Below are positions 1-4,940 of a stretch of 5,793 nucleotides of DNA, one piece after another. The notes under the pieces are model-generated. The model saw only the letters and a list, made by a program, of their open reading frames with translations, was not told the origin of the DNA and made no database searches. The DNA lies in assembly GCA_902834965.1 (NCBI GenBank), contig CADFKY010000065.1, forward strand, positions 1 through 5,793, given 5' to 3'. Origin of the DNA: Veillonellaceae bacterium (lineage in GTDB: Bacteria > Bacillota_C > Negativicutes > Veillonellales > Veillonellaceae). The number at the start of each line of letters is the position of its first letter. The stretch's first letter is position 1. Made by a program: the position numbers and the translations under genes.

Positions 1-651
1 AAATTCTACAGCGATACACCACATCGTATATTCCCTCGCAGTGCCAATGTTATTGGCCGTGAGGTAAAGAATTGTCACCCTGCTAAGTCCGTTCACGTTG
101 TAGAAGAAATCGTTGAGAAGTTCCGCTCTGGTGAGCAAAGCCAAGCTGAATTCTGGATCAATAAACCGGGATTGTTTATCTATGTTATCTATACAGCAGT
201 ACGTGATGAAAATGGTAAATTCCGTGGCGTTCTAGAAATGATGCAAGATTGCACTCATATTCGTGAACTTGAAGGCTCCCGTACATTGTTGACATGGGAT
301 AAGACAGATTTTGTAGGAAATGCAGGAAATAGTACTGATATGGGGAGCGATAATGGTAAATCCTTAGCCCAAGAGGCTGCAGAAGAGGTAGATGAAGAGC
401 CACTCGCTACCGATGCTGACGGTCGTTTCCATATCGATGCAAAGACAACTCTCTCTAATTTAATCAAGCAAAGCCCTGAGGTTGTAGATTATTTGATTTC
501 TTTAAATCCTAAATTTGAGAAATTGAAAACACCGATGGTGAAAGTGATGGCAAAAGTGGCAACGATCAAGATGATTGCCGAACGTGGTGATTTTAACGTA
601 GATGATCTTGTTGGTAAAATTGATGCCTTCATTAATAAAGCTAAAAAATAA
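1..651 (+). CDS. PAS domain / DUF1858 protein, 3' part (5' end outside window)
   Basis: The frame is open from the first base to a TAA at 649-651, giving 216 codons without a start, so the gene begins upstream. The first ~100 residues match the PAS domain found in DUF438/hemerythrin-type proteins of anaerobic Firmicutes. Markers are an FYSDTPHRIFPRS-like opening, the NCHPAKSVH segment (residues 24-32), EFWI, a TAVRDENGKFRG strand and a closing QDCTHIRELEG. An acidic, low-complexity linker follows (about 101-142). The C-terminal part (about 143-208) looks like DUF1858, with its LNPKFEKL and MAKVATIKM segments. Full-length relatives often carry an N-terminal DUF438 and/or hemerythrin domain, which would lie off the window. 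A cytosolic redox or ligand-sensing role is inferred; no enzymatic activity can be read from this part. A TTG at 172 falls inside the PAS domain and is not a credible start. A terminator follows, so the gene is probably the end of its transcript. Confidence 0.85.
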   Translation, partial: KFYSDTPHRIFPRSANVIGREVKNCHPAKSVHVVEEIVEKFRSGEQSQAEFWINKPGLFIYVIYTAVRDENGKFRGVLEMMQDCTHIRELEGSRTLLTWDKTDFVGNAGNSTDMGSDNGKSLAQEAAEEVDEEPLATDADGRFHIDAKTTLSNLIKQSPEVVDYLISLNPKFEKLKTPMVKVMAKVATIKMIAERGDFNVDDLVGKIDAFINKAKK

Positions 652-674
652 ATATTTGCTTTTTTAGAATAAAT

Positions 675-710
675 GGCTAGGTCCTATGACCTAGCCTCAT
701 TTCATTTTTT
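675..710 (+). terminator. intrinsic terminator after the PAS-DUF1858 gene
   Basis: A perfect 9-bp stem, GGCTAGGTC (675-683) with GACCTAGCC (688-696), closes on a CTAT tetraloop. A T-rich tail ending in six Ts (705-710) follows. It starts 23 bases after the stop codon and separates this gene from pckA. Confidence 0.9.
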
Positions 711-779
711 GATTAGCTGTTATATATTCAGCATACTTTTTTACACTGATTTTTACTGGGGTGAAATCAATAAAATAGA

Positions 780-808
780 TAGAGATATCAAAACTATTTA
801 TATATAAT
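780..808 (+). promoter_or_regulatory. candidate sigma-A type promoter for pckA
   Basis: A perfect -10 box TATAAT (803-808) lies 17 bases after a weak -35 match TAGAGA (780-785, four of six). Transcription would start near 815. The region is AT-rich, so chance matches are likely; this is simply the best combination seen upstream of pckA. Confidence 0.4.
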
Positions 809-973
809 GTGTTGCACTAATTCATAATAAGCATACATTAATTTCTTATATTTCATCTACTTTGTGTATACAAATTTATCCGAAAAGGGTAAAATAGATA
901 ATAATGAAAGTATTTGCGGATGCAGTATTTTCTTATCTTAAACTACTTTTACAAGAGAAATTACGTATATATT

Positions 974-983
974 AAAGGTGAGG
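974..983 (+). promoter_or_regulatory. ribosome binding site that fixes the pckA start
   Basis: The AAAGGTGAGG element lies 11 bases before the ATG at 995, a somewhat long gap. It favours 995 over the in-frame TTG at 914, which has no good Shine-Dalgarno and would add 27 residues unlike the family. Confidence 0.65.
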
Positions 984-994
984 ATCTGGATACT

Positions 995-2623
995 ATGTCG
1001 ACAAGACGCGTTTGGAAGCAAAGTGAAATTAAAACAAACCCATTATTTTCTAAGATGCGCAGTACTATTGAAACTGCATTTTATGGAAACAATGTAACTC
1101 CTGTAACATCTGTGGCACAAGCGTATCAGTTTGCCACTGAAGAACCAGGCGTTATCGTCCTCGATATGCCTGTGTATAAACCGGTGGAACAAGGTTTACC
1201 TGTAGATGCAAAGGTACTTGTTACAAACGATGGCAAAACTACAGGTCGTTATGCAAAAGCTCGTCGTATCATTGGCGATGAAGGTATCGACGAAGTAGAA
1301 CTCGCTAACATTGCCCGTGATGCCGTATATGATAGCCGTGGTAAAGAGTGGATTTCTGCTGAAACTATCGTAGGCCTTGATAAAAAATTTACAGCTCGTG
1401 CGCATTTGATGATTCCAAAAGATCATGCATCTATCTTGTATTCTTGGATTATGAACTTCAAGTTCTTTGATGCAGCTGTAAAAGAGTTCTACAATGACAG
1501 TGTAGAAGTTCCAGAAGGCGACATCTATATTTATTCTGATCCTGACTATGTGGTACCAGGTCATCCGGGCGGTCTTGCTATCTTTGATCCAGCTCATAAC
1601 TGTGCTATGATTCTTGGCATGCGCTACTTCGGTGAGCATAAAAAAGGTACCCTAACATTGGCATGGTCCTTGGCAAATCGCCTCGGCTATGTGGCATGTC
1701 ACGGTGGTATGAAACGTTACAACCTTGAAAATGGTAAAAGCTACACAATCGGTGTATTTGGCTTGTCCGGCTCCGGTAAGTCTACATTGACTCATGAAAA
1801 ACATGATGGTCGTTATGATATTTCTATCTTGCATGACGATGCGTATATCATCAATACAAACGATTTGAGTTCTATTGCACTAGAACCTACATACTTCGAC
1901 AAAATGCAAGATTACCCTGTAGAACATCCTGCTAACGAATTCTTGTTAACACTACAAAACGTAGGTGTAACAATGGATGAAGAGGGCCGTAAGGTTGTAT
2001 TAGCTGAAGATGTACGTAATAATAACGGTCGTGCTATCAAATCTCAATTCTGGACAGATAACCGTGTAAACTATGTAGATCAACCAGTTAATGCTATCGT
2101 ATGGCTAATGAAAGATAAAACATTGCCACCAATCCTTAAGATTAACGATCCTGTGTTGGCATCTACAATGGGGGCAACGCTTGCGACACGCCGTTCTACA
2201 GCGGAAAAGCTCGATGCTCATGTGGATCCAAACGCACTTGTTATCGAACCATATGCGAATCCATTCCGTACATATCCATTGGTTCGTGACTATGAAAGCT
2301 ACAAAAAACTGTTCTCTGAATGTGGCGTTCAATGTTACATCATGAACACAGGCTTCTTCTTGGAAAAGAAAATTCCAAAAGAAGTGACTCTTGATTTGTT
2401 AGAACGTTTGGTAGAAGGCACATTGGATTTCAAACCATTCTACAAATACGAAAACCTCTCCTATGTAGAGGTTCCTGGTTTCGAACCACCATTCCAAGTG
2501 CGTGAATACCATCACCAATTACACAAAGCATTCGAGTTCCGCTATGACTATGTAGAAAAACTCATCGGTCATAAAAACGAATTGCCACAAGAAGTATTGG
2601 ATGTACTAAAAACGTTAATGTAA
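995..2623 (+). CDS. pckA: phosphoenolpyruvate carboxykinase (ATP), divergent form
   Basis: This 542-residue protein is of normal length for ATP-type PEP carboxykinase (E. coli has 540). The enzyme converts oxaloacetate and ATP to PEP, CO2 and ADP in the cytosol, the first committed step of gluconeogenesis from organic acids. Numbered from the ATG at 995, the family landmarks are: TGR (83-85), whose Arg fits the oxaloacetate-binding Arg; MRYFGEHKKG with Tyr211 and the metal-site Lys region (216-217); His236 in ACHGGM; the P-loop GLSGSGKST (256-264); HDDAY with the metal-site Asp pair (281-282); and DNRVNY with Arg357. The protein is clearly off the E. coli type: TGRSPKDK has become TGRYAKAR and the P-loop ends GKST rather than GKTT. 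The start is set by the upstream AAAGGTGAGG element. It is transcribed alone, between its own promoter region and a terminator shared with the convergent aconitase gene. In a Veillonella-like organism it would supply sugars and cell-wall precursors from lactate-derived oxaloacetate (inference). The family call is firm; the direction of flux in the cell is not shown. Confidence 0.92.
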   Translation: MSTRRVWKQSEIKTNPLFSKMRSTIETAFYGNNVTPVTSVAQAYQFATEEPGVIVLDMPVYKPVEQGLPVDAKVLVTNDGKTTGRYAKARRIIGDEGIDEVELANIARDAVYDSRGKEWISAETIVGLDKKFTARAHLMIPKDHASILYSWIMNFKFFDAAVKEFYNDSVEVPEGDIYIYSDPDYVVPGHPGGLAIFDPAHNCAMILGMRYFGEHKKGTLTLAWSLANRLGYVACHGGMKRYNLENGKSYTIGVFGLSGSGKSTLTHEKHDGRYDISILHDDAYIINTNDLSSIALEPTYFDKMQDYPVEHPANEFLLTLQNVGVTMDEEGRKVVLAEDVRNNNGRAIKSQFWTDNRVNYVDQPVNAIVWLMKDKTLPPILKINDPVLASTMGATLATRRSTAEKLDAHVDPNALVIEPYANPFRTYPLVRDYESYKKLFSECGVQCYIMNTGFFLEKKIPKEVTLDLLERLVEGTLDFKPFYKYENLSYVEVPGFEPPFQVREYHHQLHKAFEFRYDYVEKLIGHKNELPQEVLDVLKTLM

Positions 2624-2683
2624 TCTATTGTTATTAATTATTCTGCAGTGAGTTCAATTAGTTTCATAGCTAGAGATTAATAA

Positions 2684-2833
2684 CTATAAAATGATAAGGT
2701 GAATTAAATACTTACACAAAAAGGCCCTCCGGATGGAGGGCCTTTTGTATGTTCGTGTAGTTGCGTATGCTTGGGGAATAATAACAATACCATCAGTATC
2801 GGCAATGAGTATATCTCCAGATTGGATTTCCAT
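2684..2833 (-). pseudogene. relic of an RraA-family gene (C-terminal motif only)
   Basis: On the minus strand, 13 bases past the aconitase stop, an ATG opens a 49-residue frame that begins MEIQSGDILIADTDGIVIIP. This strongly resembles the conserved C-terminal motif of RraA / HMG-aldolase-like proteins (the V-x-PGD-hhhAD-DGVVVIP pattern). After about 24 residues the resemblance stops, and the frame runs through the terminator stem and an AT-rich tail to a TAG. RraA-family proteins are usually about 160-230 residues, so the N-terminal two thirds and the C-terminal helix are missing. A TAA in the same frame at 2843-2845 blocks extension upstream. An AAGAGG sits ahead of the ATG, so translation is possible, but the piece could not fold as the enzyme. 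The simplest reading is a remnant left by a deletion; a chance match is possible because the motif is short. Confidence 0.5.
2718..2747. terminator. bidirectional terminator shared by pckA and aconitase genes
   Basis: A 12-bp perfect stem, AAAAGGCCCTCC (2719-2730) with GGAGGGCCTTTT (2735-2746), closes on a GGAT loop. Reading forward it ends in TTTTGT, and reading in reverse it ends in TTTTTGTG, so it can stop transcripts from both sides. It lies about 95 bases after the pckA stop and about 100 bases after the aconitase stop. It also overlaps the degenerate tail of the RraA-like relic. Confidence 0.88.
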
Positions 2834-2845
2834 ATATACCTCTTA

Positions 2846-4789
2846 CTAGTTGTTTTTGTTTTTTTCTTGGACCAATCGGAGTTGACCACCTGCTATTAGG
2901 ATTTCGATCTCACGATCTGTTAAATCTGATACAGTTTCAAAGTCGAAACCTTTAGTTAGATTAGTAACACGTATGTGTCGGGTTTGTAATTGGTCAGGGA
3001 AGTTTAGAATTTCTAATTCATCATCCTGATTGATGCGATCATAGTCGGAGGGATTAACAAAGTTAAGCGGTACAACACCATGATTAATAAGATTATTTTT
3101 ATGGATCCGCGCTAATGATTTTGTAATGACCGCTTTTACCCCGAGATACATAGGAGCAATGGCGGCATGTTCACGGCTAGATCCTTGGCCGTAGTTTTCA
3201 CCACCTACTATAAATGATTTGCCGTATTGCTTAGCACGCGATACGAATTCGGGGTCTATACGCCCAAATGTGATTTCACTGATGGCTGGAATATTAGATC
3301 GTAGTGCAGAGAATTGTGCACTAGCAGGGGTAATATCATCTGTGGTGATATTGTCTGGGCGATAGGCCGAAACATGGGCCCGAATAGTGGTGGGAAGCGG
3401 CTCATTAATTGGCATAGGCTTGATATTAGGGCCTCGTACGATTTCTACCTTATCTGTAGTGTCGCTAGGTGGAATAATCATTTTGTCGTCTATGATATAG
3501 TTAGTAGGTTCAGTTACTTGTGAAAGCACATCTGTTACGCCTTCTGTAATTGGATCTGTGATATACCCTTTAAGGGCGCTGATGGCAGCTACTTCCGGAC
3601 TTCCGAGATAGATAGACGCATCTAGCGTGCCGCTACGACCTTTAAAATTACGGTTTGATGTGCGTAAGGAGATACCATTTGTGCGAGGTGCTTGACCAAT
3701 GCCTACACAAGGACCACAGCCACATTCCAAAATGCGGGCCCCTGCATCGACCAATGTTGAAATAATGCCATCACGTAATGCCATAGAGAAAATTTGGCGA
3801 CTACCAGCGGCTACAACGAGGCTAACATTAGGATGGACCGTATGATCTTTTAAAATAGCTGCTGCTTTTGCAAGGTCTGTGTAAGAAGCATTTGTACAGC
3901 TACCGATAAATACTTGGTCAATCTTTACTTGTGTTGGCAAATCCTTGATAGCAATAACGTTATCTGGCATGTCTGGTTGAGCTACTAATGGGGTGAGTTC
4001 ATTTAAGTTGATGATGATTTCTTCATCATAGGTGGCATCCTTATCTGGTAAAAGTTCAATCCAGTCTTCTTCGCGTTGTTGATTGATAAAGAATTGATGT
4101 ACCACTTCATCGCTAGGGAATATGGAGGTAGTGGCACCCATTTCTGCACCCATATTTGTGATTGTAGAGCGGTCATAAATAGATAGGCAAGACAAGCCTT
4201 CGCCAGTATATTCGTAAATTTTGCCCACACCGCCTTTTACGGTTTCGCGACGCAACATTTCAAGAACTATATCCTTGGCAGATACACCAATAGGAAGTGT
4301 ACCTTGTAAATCAACTTTCACAATACGTGGCATTTTTATATAAATTGGTTCACCTGCCATGGCAAGAGCTACATCGAGTCCACCTGCACCGATAGCTAGT
4401 GCGCCGATAGCACTACCTGTCGGCGTATGGCTATCAGAACCTAATAGAGTTTTGCCTGGTTTACCGAAACGCTCAAAATGTACAGTATGGCAAATGCCGT
4501 TGCCTGCACGAGATAGGTAAAGGCCATACTTTTTAGCAATAGACTGTAAATAAACGTGGTCATCAGGATTTTTATTATCTGCATATAGTAAATTATGATC
4601 TACATAACTGACAGACAATTCTGTTTTAACACGAGGAACATTCATGGTTTCAAACGCTAAATACGCTTGCGTTCCTGTCACATCATGTGTCAATGTTTGA
4701 TCTATACGAATAGCGATTTCTTCACCTATATTCATACTTCCTGATAATAGATGGGTGGCTAATATTTTACGAGAAAGATTTTGCCCCAT
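2846..4789 (-). CDS. acn: aconitate hydratase (aconitase), short single-chain type
   Basis: The protein has 647 residues from the ATG at 4789-4787 and catalyses citrate/isocitrate interconversion through cis-aconitate with a [4Fe-4S] cluster. It is much shorter than classic AcnA or AcnB (about 860-900) and fits the Aquifex-type aconitases, close in size to a LeuC-LeuD fusion. Landmarks from this start: DSHTPTG (119-125); GSCTN with the first cluster Cys298; CGPC with Cys358 and Cys361; SNRNFKGRSG (378-387); YLGSPEVAA; and the C-terminal swivel domain with GGENYGQGSSREHAA, whose SSRE is at 537-540. All three cluster cysteines are present and no frame break was seen. The start is chosen because AAAGGAG lies 6 bases upstream; an in-frame ATG 17 codons earlier overlaps the promoter and lacks such a site. 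An isopropylmalate or homoaconitate isomerase is less likely, because those are usually two-subunit enzymes. The gene is divergent from a LysR gene, which probably controls it. The likely role is a partial oxidative TCA branch toward glutamate (inference). Confidence 0.92.
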   Translation of the reverse strand: MGQNLSRKILATHLLSGSMNIGEEIAIRIDQTLTHDVTGTQAYLAFETMNVPRVKTELSVSYVDHNLLYADNKNPDDHVYLQSIAKKYGLYLSRAGNGICHTVHFERFGKPGKTLLGSDSHTPTGSAIGALAIGAGGLDVALAMAGEPIYIKMPRIVKVDLQGTLPIGVSAKDIVLEMLRRETVKGGVGKIYEYTGEGLSCLSIYDRSTITNMGAEMGATTSIFPSDEVVHQFFINQQREEDWIELLPDKDATYDEEIIINLNELTPLVAQPDMPDNVIAIKDLPTQVKIDQVFIGSCTNASYTDLAKAAAILKDHTVHPNVSLVVAAGSRQIFSMALRDGIISTLVDAGARILECGCGPCVGIGQAPRTNGISLRTSNRNFKGRSGTLDASIYLGSPEVAAISALKGYITDPITEGVTDVLSQVTEPTNYIIDDKMIIPPSDTTDKVEIVRGPNIKPMPINEPLPTTIRAHVSAYRPDNITTDDITPASAQFSALRSNIPAISEITFGRIDPEFVSRAKQYGKSFIVGGENYGQGSSREHAAIAPMYLGVKAVITKSLARIHKNNLINHGVVPLNFVNPSDYDRINQDDELEILNFPDQLQTRHIRVTNLTKGFDFETVSDLTDREIEILIAGGQLRLVQEKNKNN

Positions 4790-4795
4790 AATAAA

Positions 4796-4802
4796 CTCCT
4801 TT
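4796..4802 (-). promoter_or_regulatory. ribosome binding site of aconitase
   Basis: Read on the minus strand, AAAGGAG stands 6 bases before the ATG at 4789, an optimal site that decides the start. A second AGGAGTA lies just upstream (4804-4810). Confidence 0.85.
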
Positions 4803-4811
4803 ATACTCCTT

Positions 4812-4840
4812 ATTATAGAAGGGACTGAGATATTTATCAC
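4812..4840 (-). promoter_or_regulatory. candidate aconitase promoter
   Basis: On the minus strand a perfect -10 box TATAAT (4817 down to 4812) follows a -35-like GTGATA (4840 down to 4835, four of six to TTGACA) with a 17-base spacer. Transcription would begin near 4805, leaving a leader of about 16 bases that just contains the ribosome binding site. The -35 box lies inside the first, weakest unit of the 14-base repeats, so a protein bound there could block or recruit polymerase. Confidence 0.55.
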
Positions 4841-4871
4841 TATATAATTAATACTATGTAATTAATACTAT
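4831..4871. repeat. 14-base-period direct repeats between acn and lysR
   Basis: The 13-mer TAATTAATACTAT occurs exactly at 4845-4857 and 4859-4871, one base apart. A degenerate unit (10 of 13 matches) precedes it in register at 4831-4843. The end of the unit, CTAT, recurs once more in register at 4882-4885, making four CTATs 14 bases apart. The repeats cover the aconitase -35 box and the bases upstream of it, where a regulator would be expected to bind. The function is inferred from position only. Confidence 0.7.
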
Positions 4872-4886
4872 CATTTATAGTCTATT

Positions 4887-4935
4887 GGTGATAATATTTG
4901 TTAATGATAAGGTGATAATGTTTTGTTATAAGGTG
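4887..4935. promoter_or_regulatory. tandem repeats carrying ATAA-N7-TTAT dyads, candidate LysR operator
   Basis: Two imperfect tandem units start with GGTGATAAT at 4887 and 4911 (24 bases apart), and a third partial GGTG starts at 4932. Each full unit contains a dyad: 4891-4905 has ATAA-N7-TAAT (seven of eight) and 4915-4929 has ATAA-N7-TTAT (eight of eight). ATAA-N7-TTAT is the element reported for CcpC, the LysR-type citrate-sensing regulator of Bacillus aconitase. The second dyad ends 11 bases before the lysR start and meets its ribosome binding site, a layout suited to autorepression. Both dyads lie roughly 90-120 bases upstream of the predicted aconitase transcription start. No clear lysR promoter could be singled out. 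Confidence 0.45.
4930..4935 (+). promoter_or_regulatory. ribosome binding site of the LysR gene
   Basis: AAGGTG lies 5 bases before the ATG at 4941 and supports this as the start. The LysR-type DNA-binding domain begins within the first few residues of that start, as is usual for the family. Confidence 0.7.
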
Positions 4936-4940
4936 TTTCT

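Larger units (their letters stand above)
711..994 (+). other. gene-free region upstream of pckA: promoter and long leader
   Basis: This 284-base AT-rich stretch holds no convincing gene. It contains a promoter candidate (780-808), a short inverted repeat TTTGT-GTAT-ACAAA (861-874) and a 7-bp hairpin with a GAAAA loop (875-881 with 887-893, one G-T pair). An 11-base direct repeat, TAAAATAGATA, occurs at 771-781 and 890-900. A 23-codon reading frame (904-975) ends in the pckA ribosome binding site. If the promoter is right, the pckA leader is about 180 bases long. No known riboswitch class was recognised, and the hairpin lacks a T-run, so it is not a terminator. Confidence 0.5.

Noticed and set aside
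172..651. An independent 159-residue gene starting at the TTG at 172
   Set aside because: The frame is open back to base 1 and the upstream codons encode the first half of the same PAS domain, so the TTG is an internal leucine codon.
875..893. Intrinsic terminator or attenuator in the pckA leader
   Set aside because: The hairpin has only 7 pairs including a G-T pair and is followed by A-rich sequence rather than a T-run; no competing antiterminator was found.
914..994. N-terminal extension of pckA from a TTG at 914
   Set aside because: It has no good ribosome binding site, adds 27 residues rich in Tyr and Leu unlike the family, and the strong site at 974-983 serves the ATG at 995.
1196..1639. 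147-codon minus-strand frame inside pckA
   Set aside because: It lies entirely opposite a well-conserved enzyme gene, has no recognisable motifs, and is explained as an antisense shadow.
2704..2889. 61-codon minus-strand frame overlapping the end of aconitase
   Set aside because: It runs out of frame through the aconitase 3' end and the terminator stem, and no family likeness was seen; the RraA-like peptide is in a different frame.
4790..4840. 17-residue N-terminal extension of aconitase
   Set aside because: The upstream ATG lies within the predicted promoter, while the ATG at 4789 has an ideal ribosome binding site.
4831..4935. CRISPR array or mobile-element ends in the repeat-rich intergenic region
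   Set aside because: The units are too short (13 and about 24 bases), have no unique spacers of normal size, and no transposase or inverted terminal repeats are present.
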